Below, one piece after another: positions 43,844 to 51,642 of a stretch of DNA of 64,000 nt (positions within the stretch are counted from its first letter, which is position 1; the number at the start of each line of letters is the position of its first letter). The DNA is from UBA1206 sp050953105 (lineage in GTDB: Bacteria > Bacillota > Clostridia > Oscillospirales > CAG-382): NCBI GenBank assembly GCA_050953105.1, contig JBMNMA010000007.1:62001-126000 (forward strand). Direction: 5' to 3'. The position numbers were made by a program, and so were the translations under genes. Below the pieces are notes generated by a model that was not told where the DNA came from, made no database searches, and saw only the letters and a program-made list of their open reading frames with translations.

Positions 43844-45343
43844 GTGGACATTATTAAAAAACTGATTACCCTGTTATTGGCACTAATTTTTACGGCATAT
43901 CCTGTGACGGTATTCGCCGAAGGAGGAAACGGTTTGGAACACCTGGAAAAAAAGGATTATTACAAAAAAATAATCGAAAGAGAAATCGATTATATCAAAA
44001 AGCTCCAGTTAAAGAACGGAGCAATAGGCATGTTTGCCCTCGGTCCGGGGAGCTACCCCGGCATGGAATTTCCCGTGGTTGACGGAATTTCTCCGGAGGA
44101 ATATATGAAATGGCCTTCGGTTAAGGTGGTTCCCTATTTTACCGATTCGGCGGTTATGGGTATAATAAAGGGCTGCGAGGCATTGGGGATAACCGACGGC
44201 AGGGAGGTTGTGCTTAAATTTATAAACTGGTATATTTCCCACATGAACACCAAGGAAAGCGACCTTAACGGCGTTGCCGGAACTGTGTATGACTATTTCA
44301 TATTCCAGAGCAATGACGGAAGAATTGTGGAAGTTACCCTCCATGACGCCTATGCGTCCCAATACCCCACCGATAATCCCCACGACTACGACTCCACCGA
44401 CTCTTATGCGGCAATGTTTCTTGAAATTTTATACGAATACACCCGGGTGTTCGACAACAACTTTTTAAAGGACAAAAAAGATATAGTGGACACTCTGGTT
44501 GACGTTATAATGGCAACCTATGTCCCCGCCATTGACCTAACCTACGCCAAACCCAATTATGCGGTGGTTTATTTAATGGACAACTGCGAGGTTTTTAGAG
44601 GGTTTGAGGCGGCGGCTAAAATCTACGGCGAATACCTTGCCGACAAAGAAAAAGAAGAATATTGCACCACCTATGCCCAAAAGGTTAAAAACGCAATTTT
44701 AACCACCATGTGGGATGATAAAAACTCCTGCTTTAGAGCGGCGGTTTTCACCAACGGCAAGCCGACGGCAGACATTAATCTGCTTGAGTTTTATCCCCAG
44801 GCTTCCTGCCAGCTTTTCCCGGCTATTTTCGGTGTGCTTGAGCCTGATGACACACGGGCGGTAACAGTTTACGAAAGGTTTAAAGCCGACTTTATTCAAG
44901 AGGGCGTTTCGGGCAGGGACTGGTCGGTTTACGACCTTGAAGGACTGGTTTACCCCTGGTGCATTCTCGCCTACGCATCCCTTGAAATGGGGGATTACCG
45001 CATAACCCAGCGTCATATAAAGGCTATGAACGCAAAGTTTATCCGCACCGGACATTCATATCCCTACTACAACGCCGAAGCGGGATGGATTTTGCTTGTT
45101 TGCGCCGAGCTGTATAATCTGGCGGAAGGCGAACCGGAAGAATCGCTGCCTGAGGAAACCACGTCCGAGGAATCGGTGATTTCGGACATTTCGGGCGATG
45201 CATCATCTTTGCCGGAGGTGTCGGCGCCTATATCCAAAAAGGGAATATCCCCCTGGATCTATGCGGGAATAGGTATCAGCGCTGCGGCAATTGCAGCTGT
45301 GGCAGCAGGCATTATCGGTAAAAATAAAAGAAAAAAGGGTTAA
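43844..45343 (+). CDS. Secreted six-hairpin glycosidase-like protein with C-terminal membrane anchor
   Basis: 499 residues. A signal peptide (about 1-25, cleavage after VFA) precedes a helical domain of about 390 residues with repeated aromatic/acidic helix pairs (GMFALGPGSYPGMEFP, SQYPTDNPHDYDSTDSYAAMFLEIL, GRDWSVYDLEGLVYPWC), which looks like an (alpha/alpha)6 barrel. A Glu/Ser/Pro-rich stalk (about 425-465), a hydrophobic helix (about 470-490) and KNKRKKG form the anchor. I infer a surface polysaccharide-active or binding protein; no family name can be given. The ribosome site before GTG 43844 is weak. Confidence 0.8.
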   Translation: MDIIKKLITLLLALIFTAYPVTVFAEGGNGLEHLEKKDYYKKIIEREIDYIKKLQLKNGAIGMFALGPGSYPGMEFPVVDGISPEEYMKWPSVKVVPYFTDSAVMGIIKGCEALGITDGREVVLKFINWYISHMNTKESDLNGVAGTVYDYFIFQSNDGRIVEVTLHDAYASQYPTDNPHDYDSTDSYAAMFLEILYEYTRVFDNNFLKDKKDIVDTLVDVIMATYVPAIDLTYAKPNYAVVYLMDNCEVFRGFEAAAKIYGEYLADKEKEEYCTTYAQKVKNAILTTMWDDKNSCFRAAVFTNGKPTADINLLEFYPQASCQLFPAIFGVLEPDDTRAVTVYERFKADFIQEGVSGRDWSVYDLEGLVYPWCILAYASLEMGDYRITQRHIKAMNAKFIRTGHSYPYYNAEAGWILLVCAELYNLAEGEPEESLPEETTSEESVISDISGDASSLPEVSAPISKKGISPWIYAGIGISAAAIAAVAAGIIGKNKRKKG

Positions 45344-45350
45344 AAAGCTC

Positions 45351-45379
45351 TTGCAAAAATCAAGGTAATATGATATAAT
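45351..45379 (+). promoter_or_regulatory. Putative promoter upstream of tRNA-Thr
   Basis: TTGCAA (45351-45356), 17-base spacer, TATAAT (45374-45379), about 110 bases before the tRNA. Confidence 0.65.
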
Positions 45380-45465
45380 TATCCGGCATTTTAAGGGGAA
45401 TTTTTCAAAAGCTTTTGCCTTATATCCTCCCCTAAATCAAATTCATTATATTAAATTAACACAAA

Positions 45466-45486
45466 CACCGCCCTATCAGGGCGGTG
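45466..45486 (+). repeat. Hairpin directly 5' of tRNA-Thr
   Basis: CACCGCCC (45466-45473), loop TATCA, GGGCGGTG (45479-45486). It ends four bases before the tRNA and has no T-run, so it is not a normal terminator. Confidence 0.6.
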
Positions 45487-45490
45487 ATAT

Positions 45491-45565
45491 GCTGGTGTAG
45501 CACAGGGGCAGTGCAGCTGATTCGTAATCAGCAGGTCGTGGGTTCAAATCCCACCACCAGCTCCA
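45491..45565 (+). tRNA. tRNA-Thr(CGT)
   Basis: 75 nucleotides with encoded CCA. Acceptor GCTGGTG pairs with CACCAGC. The anticodon arm is CTGAT-TCGTA-ATCAG region with loop TTCGTAA, anticodon CGT (codon ACG). The T arm is GTGGG-TTCAAAT-CCCAC. Confidence 0.95.
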
Positions 45566-45574
45566 TACGGAATG

Positions 45575-45609
45575 AAAAGGTTTGATATAGTAAAATCAAA
45601 CCTTTTTTA
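45575..45609 (+). terminator. Terminator of tRNA-Thr
   Basis: AAAAGGTTTGAT (45575-45586), loop of eight, ATCAAACCTTTT and further T. Confidence 0.88.
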
Positions 45610-45752
45610 ATTTACTATTGCAAACTGTTTTAAATCAAATTATCCGTTTCCGGGTTATGAAAAAATGAAACGTATTTTCAAGTGAAAATGACTCAAACAT
45701 AATACAAAGCCATGAAAATGAAAAAGTTTCAGGGCTTTATTTTTTGCCTTTT

Positions 45753-45962
45753 TTAAGGTGTATCAACCTGAAAGCTAAGGGTATATATTTTCCTTGCCTG
45801 GAAAAAATAACATGCAAAGAACGACAAAAATATCATTATTATTGCATTGCCTTTCGACAACCTTTGCCAAAGCTTGAATATATAATAAGCCATCACATAA
45901 AATGCCAATAAATGGTATGTAGCGTCATGCAAATCTGATATCACTGTTACGAAATACGGCAC
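45753..45962 (-). CDS. Possible small membrane protein
   Basis: 69 residues from a GTG, with two hydrophobic stretches (about 17-31 and 40-55). AAAGG is very close to the start. It fills a 450-base gap otherwise without genes between tRNA-Thr and the DUF5658 gene. I do not recognise it and it may be a chance frame. Confidence 0.3.
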   Translation of the reverse strand: MPYFVTVISDLHDATYHLLAFYVMAYYIFKLWQRLSKGNAIIMIFLSFFACYFFQARKIYTLSFQVDTP

Positions 45963-46013
45963 ACCTTTGAATCAAGTATACATAATATATAAAGGTAATA
46001 GAGGGTTTGATGT

Positions 46014-46304
46014 ATGAAGCTTTTCAAAATAATATTGATATATATCCTTAACCTTTTCGACCTGGGATTTACCCTCTATTTTGCCGGCCTTTACGGCAAT
46101 GATATTGAACTTAACCCCATTGGATTATGGATGTTTGATTATAAACCATTGCTGTTCCTATACAAAATCGTCATTGTAGGTATTTTACTGGCGGTTATAT
46201 ATATGTTTAGAAAAAGCAGAAAAGCCGTTGTGGGCAGCTGGGTTTTGCTTTTTACCTTTGTTATGGTTAACGTTTACCATGTGTTCCTTTATATTCATTA
46301 TTAA
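46014..46304 (+). CDS. Small membrane protein, DUF5658-like
   Basis: 96 residues with three hydrophobic helices (about 3-25, 44-64, 72-92) and the conserved-looking LFDLGFTLYFA and ELNPIGLWM near the N-terminus, as in DUF5658 proteins. AGAGGG lies upstream of the ATG. Function unknown. A terminator follows. Confidence 0.75.
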   Translation: MKLFKIILIYILNLFDLGFTLYFAGLYGNDIELNPIGLWMFDYKPLLFLYKIVIVGILLAVIYMFRKSRKAVVGSWVLLFTFVMVNVYHVFLYIHY

Positions 46305-46324
46305 AAGCCGAAAGGCTTTTTTTG
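46303..46324 (+). terminator. Terminator of the DUF5658-like gene
   Basis: AAAAGCC, loop GAAA, GGCTTTT and more T (46303-46324). Confidence 0.88.
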
Positions 46325-46356
46325 TTTTTACTTTACATAATCTTTACCTTTATTTG

Positions 46357-46386
46357 TTGACATCCTCCGGCAAAATCCGGTATAAT
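46357..46386 (+). promoter_or_regulatory. Promoter of the YdcF-like gene
   Basis: TTGACA (46357-46362), 18-base spacer, TATAAT (46381-46386). This rules out a start before about 46395. Confidence 0.82.
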
Positions 46387-46408
46387 TTTGCTTGTGGGGG
46401 GTTGTATT

Positions 46409-47200
46409 ATGGAGGTTAAAAAAACTAAAAGCCCCGCAAGGTTTAATTTTTTAAAGCATTTTTTGCTTTTACCTGCGGGACTTTGTTTTTTATATTATTT
46501 TTCGGGAGCAGGCTACAACGGCATTAAAGTAGCCCAGCTTTGGATATGGCTCTTTTTCGGGGGATTTTTCCTTTCCCTTTACCTGTGGAAACGCTTTTTG
46601 CCGGAGAAGATAAAGGCCAAAAAATGGTATAAAATATTCCGCCATGCCTTTAGGGTGGTTATAATTTCGGCGGTTGTGGTTTTTATTGCCGTCGAAAGCC
46701 TTATTGTGGCATATATGTTTTCGTCCACCGACACCGACCTTGACTACATAATTATCCTAGGCGCAAAGGTTAACCAAAACGGCCCCAGCAAAACCCTTTA
46801 TGACCGGATTAACGAAGCCTATAAATATCTGTCCGCCCACCCCGACACCATCGCTATCGCCTCCGGCGGACAGGGGGAAGACGAGCCTATGAGCGAAGCG
46901 GAGTGTATAAAGCAAACCCTTGTCCGCTACGGCATTGACGAAAAACGGATTATCCTTGAGGATAATTCCACCTCCACCGCCGAAAACATTAAATTCTCAG
47001 CAGCTCTTATCCCCGATGGGGCGACGGTGGGGATTGTATCCAGCAATTTTCACATTTTTCACGCCAAGCTTTTATCTAATAAATACATAAAAGGGGAAGT
47101 TCACGGCATTGCCGCCCCTTTCCCCTCGTTTTTATTTGTTCATTTTACCGTGCGGGAGTTTTTTACCGTGGTGTGGGATATTTTAGCCGGCAACATTTAA
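46409..47200 (+). CDS. YdcF family (DUF218) membrane protein
   Basis: 263 residues. Three hydrophobic helices (about 16-35, 42-60, 80-105) precede an extracytoplasmic or cytosolic DUF218 domain: DYIIILGAKVNQNGPSKTLYDRINEAY, ASGGQGEDEPMSEAE and DNSTSTAENIKFS, the family's three conserved blocks. Members have been linked to wall or S-adenosylmethionine binding without a settled reaction. ATG 46409 is preceded by GGGGG. The end overlaps the converging protease gene by four bases. Confidence 0.88.
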   Translation: MEVKKTKSPARFNFLKHFLLLPAGLCFLYYFSGAGYNGIKVAQLWIWLFFGGFFLSLYLWKRFLPEKIKAKKWYKIFRHAFRVVIISAVVVFIAVESLIVAYMFSSTDTDLDYIIILGAKVNQNGPSKTLYDRINEAYKYLSAHPDTIAIASGGQGEDEPMSEAECIKQTLVRYGIDEKRIILEDNSTSTAENIKFSAALIPDGATVGIVSSNFHIFHAKLLSNKYIKGEVHGIAAPFPSFLFVHFTVREFFTVVWDILAGNI

Positions 47201-48474
47201 CCCTGCGGCTTGTATTCGGTAAGCTTTACGGTAAAGGTGTATTGCTTTGACACAGTCTGCCTTCCCGACGACGTAAACCGGGTTACCACCACCACAAGCT
47301 CGTCACCCACAGATGCCTTTTTTAAAATATCCTCAATCTGGGCCGAGCCGGTTATTACATTACCGTTTACCGAATCTATCCGGTCACCCTTCTTTATCCC
47401 CGCCTTGTCGGCGTCAGAGCCGGAGTATACCGAGTAAACGTAGGTGCCGTATTCGGGAACACCGTAATAAAAGGTGTAATAATTGCTGTATATGTCAAGC
47501 AGGTTGGTTCCCAGGGACACCCGCCCCCGCACATAGCCGTAGTTCATTATGTCCTCTATAATCGGAACGGCGATAGCGGTGGGTATGGCAAACCCTAAGC
47601 CTTCTACGTTGTCTTCCGAATACTTGGCATTAACAATACCCACAAGCTGACCTGCGGTGTTGAACAGCCCTCCGCCGGAATTGCCGGGATTAACCGCCGC
47701 CGAATGCTGTATAAGCGTCATATCCTTGCCGTCGACGGTTATGGGACGCTCAAGGGCGGATATTATCCCTTCGGTAACCGTTCCGCCAAGCTTCCCCAGA
47801 GGGTTTCCAATGGCAATCACCTGGTCGCCCACCTCAAGGGTTTTGGAATCTCCTAAAACAGCGGTGGACAGGTTATTTTCATCTATTTTAATAACCGCAA
47901 TGTCGGTTTCGGCATCGGTTCCCACTAAGGTTGCGGGATATTCGCTGCCGTTGTGGAGCCTTACGGTAATGGTGGAGGCCCCCTCAACCACATGGTTGTT
48001 GGTGACTATATATCCGTCTTTGGTTATTATAACACCGGATCCGGCGCCATTGGTTATATACTGGCGCATAAAGGAGCCGGTGGTTATTGTTTCGGTAGAA
48101 ATTTCAACCACTGAATTAATGGTTAAATTAACCACGCTTTTTATGGTATAATAGGTTTCGGGGTTGACTACTTCAAGATTAAATGCCGCCGATTCCTCCG
48201 CTGGAACGCTTGTGTTTTCGTTATCGGATGAAACTATGCTGCTTTCGGTTGAGCTGTTATCGGTAATATTAGCCATAGGCTGCCGGTTAAACACCAAACC
48301 GAATGCATAGCCTGCCACACCAAATAGCAGGCAGAGTGACACAAGCAGGGCAAGAAACCCTTTGTTTATTCCCGGCTTGTTGTATTTCGGCGGGACATAT
48401 TTGGGCGGGCCTTGAAAATCGTAGGGATTTTGATTAAAATTATCGTTATTGTTATAACCGTTTGCGTTATTCAT
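47197..48474 (-). CDS. HtrA/DegP-type membrane serine protease with PDZ domain
   Basis: 425 residues. A Pro/Asn-rich cytoplasmic N-terminus (about 1-38), one membrane helix (about 40-62), a trypsin-like domain with the triad His in VTNNHVVEGA, Asp in TDIAVIKID and Ser in GNSGGGLFN, then a PDZ domain (about 310-410: KAGIKKGDRIDSVNG). It degrades or refolds damaged exported proteins. An A/G-rich ribosome site (AAAGGACGG) precedes the ATG. A single gene converging on ydcF. Confidence 0.93.
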   Translation of the reverse strand: MNNANGYNNNDNFNQNPYDFQGPPKYVPPKYNKPGINKGFLALLVSLCLLFGVAGYAFGLVFNRQPMANITDNSSTESSIVSSDNENTSVPAEESAAFNLEVVNPETYYTIKSVVNLTINSVVEISTETITTGSFMRQYITNGAGSGVIITKDGYIVTNNHVVEGASTITVRLHNGSEYPATLVGTDAETDIAVIKIDENNLSTAVLGDSKTLEVGDQVIAIGNPLGKLGGTVTEGIISALERPITVDGKDMTLIQHSAAVNPGNSGGGLFNTAGQLVGIVNAKYSEDNVEGLGFAIPTAIAVPIIEDIMNYGYVRGRVSLGTNLLDIYSNYYTFYYGVPEYGTYVYSVYSGSDADKAGIKKGDRIDSVNGNVITGSAQIEDILKKASVGDELVVVVTRFTSSGRQTVSKQYTFTVKLTEYKPQG

Positions 48475-48552
48475 ACAAACCGTCCTTTCATGGCTTGTTT
48501 AATTACGCATTCAGTATAACCGGTTTTGCTTAAACCTATCTTAAATTTATAG

Positions 48553-49119
48553 TTATATTATTCCGGTGTGCTCAAGCAGCACTTTTATTCCCAAGCCCAC
48601 AAGGGCAAGTCCGCCGGCAATTTTTGCACCCTTTTCAAACTTGCCGCCTAAAATACTGCCGGCTTTTACGCCTACGGCAGACAGCATAAAGGTTACACAC
48701 CCTATAATCAGGGAATAGATGACAAACGGAACATCCAAGAAGGAGAAGGTTATGCCTGCCGCAAGGGCGTCAAGGCTGGTGGCTACAGCAAGGGGGAACA
48801 TGCTTTTAAATGACATATCGCTTGTTGCGGGGCAGGTTTCGTCCTTTTCGAAAACAGCTTCCCTAATCATATTGCCGCCTATAATAAGAAGCAAGCCGAA
48901 AATTATCCAGTGGTCAAAGCCGGTTACGAATTTAGAAAAGCTTTCACCAAGCAAATAGCCTAATATCGGCATAAGAGCCTGAAAGCCGCCGAACCACAAA
49001 CCCGCCTTTATGGCGTTTCCGTCGACATTCTTGCCCGATGCCAAGCCTTTGCATACCGATGCGGCAAAGGCATCCGCCGAAAGGCCCAAGGCTAAAAATA
49101 ACAGCTCAATAATACCCAT
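48553..49119 (-). CDS. mntP: Manganese efflux pump MntP
   Basis: 188 residues with six membrane helices. The paired family motifs, GLSADAFAASVCKGLA (helix 1) and ATSLDALAAGITFSFL (helix 4), carry the conserved aspartates for metal. It exports manganese. A yybP-ykoY riboswitch with an overlapping terminator stands upstream and should open expression when manganese is high, as in known mntP genes. GGAG about a dozen bases upstream serves as ribosome site. Confidence 0.94.
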   Translation of the reverse strand: MGIIELLFLALGLSADAFAASVCKGLASGKNVDGNAIKAGLWFGGFQALMPILGYLLGESFSKFVTGFDHWIIFGLLLIIGGNMIREAVFEKDETCPATSDMSFKSMFPLAVATSLDALAAGITFSFLDVPFVIYSLIIGCVTFMLSAVGVKAGSILGGKFEKGAKIAGGLALVGLGIKVLLEHTGII

Positions 49120-49171
49120 AGTTAACTTTACTCCGTGCTTTTAGTATTCCCCAAAATTTTAATTAGGGTGC

Positions 49172-49292
49172 AAAAAAAGACCATGCACGGCTACCTTGCC
49201 GCACATGAGTCTTGTCTGATTAAGGCAAGCCAGGCCAAGTATGGCCAGTATGTTGACATGCCGCACCAAAAGGTGCTGACTACTCCCTCATG
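49172..49292 (-). promoter_or_regulatory. yybP-ykoY manganese riboswitch with terminator
   Basis: On the minus strand the leader has GGGAGTAG (about 49288-49281), GTCAACATACTGGCC and GGCCTGG, the hallmarks of the yybP-ykoY class. The closing helix P1 is CATGAG (49292-49287) with CTCATG (49209-49204). The 3' arm of P1 is also part of a terminator stem (AAGACTCATGTGCGGC with GCCGTGCATGGTCTT, 49214-49177) followed by a T-run. Manganese binding would hold P1 and prevent termination, an ON switch for mntP. Confidence 0.9.
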
Positions 49293-49547
49293 AAATTGTT
49301 CAATTATACCACATTTTTCCCCGCTTGTCAATGATTTTGGCTTATATTTGCGTGAAGTTTATTTAAGGCAAAAATATGTATAATATATTATCAATTAATC
49401 AAAACTAAAAATGCAAAATATTGTGCAGTTACAACAAAATGCCCAAATTATTGTTCTGCTTTTCGTAACATTTTAGTATTGCATTTTGTTAATAAAATAA
49501 GGTAAAATCAGTATATAGTTTTGCTTGGCGAAGGGATGTGGCGTGGC

Positions 49548-50120
49548 TTGAATTTTGTCGAAAAACGGATTTTAACCGACGGCAAAATATCCAAAGGCGA
49601 CATCCTCAAGGTGGATGGTTTTTTAAACTACCAGCTTGACATTAACTTTCTTTACGAAACTGGAAGGGAATTTTATAATCTGTTTAAAAATTGCGGCGTT
49701 AGCAAGATCGTTACGATCGAATCATCCGGTATTATTATAGCCGGTATGGCGGCGCAATTTTTTAGTGTTCCCGTTGTTTTCGCCAAAAAATCAAGGACAA
49801 AAAACATATCCGGCGATGTATATACGGCAAAAGCCGAATCATACACCCGGGGCGATACATACGACATTGTTATTTCAAAGGAATTTTTATCAAAAGACGA
49901 CCGGGTGCTGATTGTTGACGACTTCCTTGCAAAGGGAAATGCCCTTAAAGCCTTGATCGATATTATCGGACAAGCCGGGGCGAAAATTGCCGGTGTTGGG
50001 ATTGTTATCGAAAAGGCATATCAGGGCGGCGGTGATTATGTCAGAAGCCTTGGCATAAAGGTTGAATCCCTTGCAAAAATTGTATCCATGTCTGTGGAAG
50101 ACGGCATTGTTTTCGGTTAA
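49548..50120 (+). CDS. xpt: Xanthine phosphoribosyltransferase
   Basis: 190 residues from TTG 49548. The family blocks are ILKVDGFLNYQLD, IVTIESSGIIIAGMAA (base contact) and the PRPP loop VLIVDDFLAKGNALKALI, then GIVIEKAYQGGG. It converts xanthine and PRPP to XMP. An in-frame TTG at 49521 and ATG at 49536 exist, but the TTG gives the normal Xpt N-terminus (NFVEKRILTDGK) and length. No guanine riboswitch is seen upstream. It leads an operon with a BMP-type transporter, so it probably salvages imported purines. Confidence 0.88.
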   Translation: MNFVEKRILTDGKISKGDILKVDGFLNYQLDINFLYETGREFYNLFKNCGVSKIVTIESSGIIIAGMAAQFFSVPVVFAKKSRTKNISGDVYTAKAESYTRGDTYDIVISKEFLSKDDRVLIVDDFLAKGNALKALIDIIGQAGAKIAGVGIVIEKAYQGGGDYVRSLGIKVESLAKIVSMSVEDGIVFG

Positions 50121-50168
50121 TTTTGTGTTCCCAAAATTAAAATAAATAAAGCAAACAGGAGGAGCAAT

Positions 50169-51551
50169 ATGCAAAAGAAAACCATTTGGCGTGTTTTAGT
50201 TCTTATGCTTGCCTTTGCTATGGTTATTTCTCTGGCTGCCTGCGGCACCGGTGACGAAACCAGCAAAGAAACAAGCGACGGTCAGGTACAGGAACCTGCA
50301 TCCTTTGGCTGGACAAAGACCCTTGAGCTTGCCCAGACCGGAGTTGTTAAGGATACTGCCCCTGCACTCACCGGCGATCCTTCGTCCATAAAGATTGGCG
50401 TCATCCTTATAGGTGACGAAACCGAAGGCTACACCAAAGCTCACATCGACGGAATTAAGGACGCTGCCCAGGAGCTTGGCATTGCCGAATCCCAGATTAT
50501 TTGGAGATACAGTGTTGACGAATCTGAAAAAGTGGTTGAAGCCGCTGATCAGATGTATGCCGAAGGCTGCAGGCTTATTATAACCAACTCCTACGGCCAT
50601 CAGGACTATGCCCTTGACGCTGCCAAAAAGTATGAGAACGCTCACTTTATAGCCGTTACCGGCGACAAGGCTGCAAGCGCCGTTGCTCAGGGTATAACAA
50701 ACATATCCAATGCTTTTAACGAAGTATATCAGTCCCGCTATGTTTCTGGCGTGGTTGCCGGCTTAAAGCTTAAAGAGCTTATTGACAACGGCACCCTTAC
50801 CAAAGAAAAAGCTCCCAAATCCTTTGACGCCAACGGCAATATTAAAATAGGCTACGTAGGCGCCTTCAACTATGCCGAAGTTATTTCCGGCTTTACATCC
50901 TTCTTCCTCGGCATCAGATCGGTTGTTCCCAATGTTGCCATGGAAGTTTACTACACCGGTTCCTGGTTCGATTTCGACAAGGAAAAATCCGCTGCCACCA
51001 ACTTTATAAACGACGGCTGCGTTATCATCGGTCAGCATTCCGACTCTTCGGGCGCTCCCACCGCAGTTGAAGAAGCCTATGGCCAGGGCAAGCTTGTCTT
51101 CTCGGTAGGCTACAACGTTTCTATGCTTGATGTTGCAGACGATACCTCCCTCACCTCCGCTACCAGCGTGTGGAAGGTTTACTATAAGTATGCCTTTGCC
51201 ACCTTTATCAACGGCGGCAAGATAGCCACCAACTGGACTGCCGGCTTTGACAAAGACGCTGTTGCTATAACCGAGCTTGGTAAAAACTGCGCTGAAGGCA
51301 CCGCCGACTACGTTGCCAATGTTATAGCTAAACTTAAATCAGGCGAACTGCGTGTGTTCGACACCTCCAAGTTCACCTACAAGGGCAAAACCCTTACCTG
51401 GGCTTATGCCACCGACTCCGATGGTGACTGGACCAATGACTCCAACAACGTTATCGCTGACGGTTATTATCATGAATCCTACGTTCAAAGCGCTCCTGCC
51501 TTCAGTATAATCATTGACGGCATCAAGGAGCTCAACACCCCGGGCAACTGA
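50169..51551 (+). CDS. BMP (PnrA-like) nucleoside-binding lipoprotein
   Basis: 460 residues with lipobox LAAC (Cys25) and a short linker. The binding fold begins KIGVILIGDETEGYTKAHIDGI (about 75-96), with VTGDKAA, GYVGAFNYAEVISGF and GQHSDSSGAP typical of BMP proteins that bind purine nucleosides. AGGAGG precedes the ATG. Codon use is more biased than in the permease genes, fitting high expression. A strong terminator separates it from the ATPase gene, which should give excess binding protein over transporter. Confidence 0.93.
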   Translation: MQKKTIWRVLVLMLAFAMVISLAACGTGDETSKETSDGQVQEPASFGWTKTLELAQTGVVKDTAPALTGDPSSIKIGVILIGDETEGYTKAHIDGIKDAAQELGIAESQIIWRYSVDESEKVVEAADQMYAEGCRLIITNSYGHQDYALDAAKKYENAHFIAVTGDKAASAVAQGITNISNAFNEVYQSRYVSGVVAGLKLKELIDNGTLTKEKAPKSFDANGNIKIGYVGAFNYAEVISGFTSFFLGIRSVVPNVAMEVYYTGSWFDFDKEKSAATNFINDGCVIIGQHSDSSGAPTAVEEAYGQGKLVFSVGYNVSMLDVADDTSLTSATSVWKVYYKYAFATFINGGKIATNWTAGFDKDAVAITELGKNCAEGTADYVANVIAKLKSGELRVFDTSKFTYKGKTLTWAYATDSDGDWTNDSNNVIADGYYHESYVQSAPAFSIIIDGIKELNTPGN

Positions 51552-51566
51552 TTAAGTATTCATTTG

Positions 51567-51610
51567 ACGGAGGGGGAGACTGCCTAGTTCGTCTCCCTCG
51601 CCGTTTTTTA
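51567..51610 (+). terminator. Strong intra-operon terminator
   Basis: ACGG-a-GGGGGAGAC (51567-51580) pairs over about 13 positions with GTCTCCCTC-g-CCGT (51591-51604), then a T-run. It lies between the lipoprotein gene and the ATPase gene of one transporter. Confidence 0.9.
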
Positions 51611-51642
51611 TAAAGTAGTTTTAAGCACAGGAGGAAAATACG

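Noticed and set aside
45753..45962. Treating the 69-residue minus-strand frame as a confident gene
   Set aside because: Start is a GTG with a too-close ribosome site and no recognisable family; kept only as a low-confidence feature.
49321..49547. Possible guanine riboswitch upstream of xpt
   Set aside because: The A/T-rich leader has no purine-aptamer core (paired loops with the conserved pyrimidine-rich junction) and no terminator hairpin.
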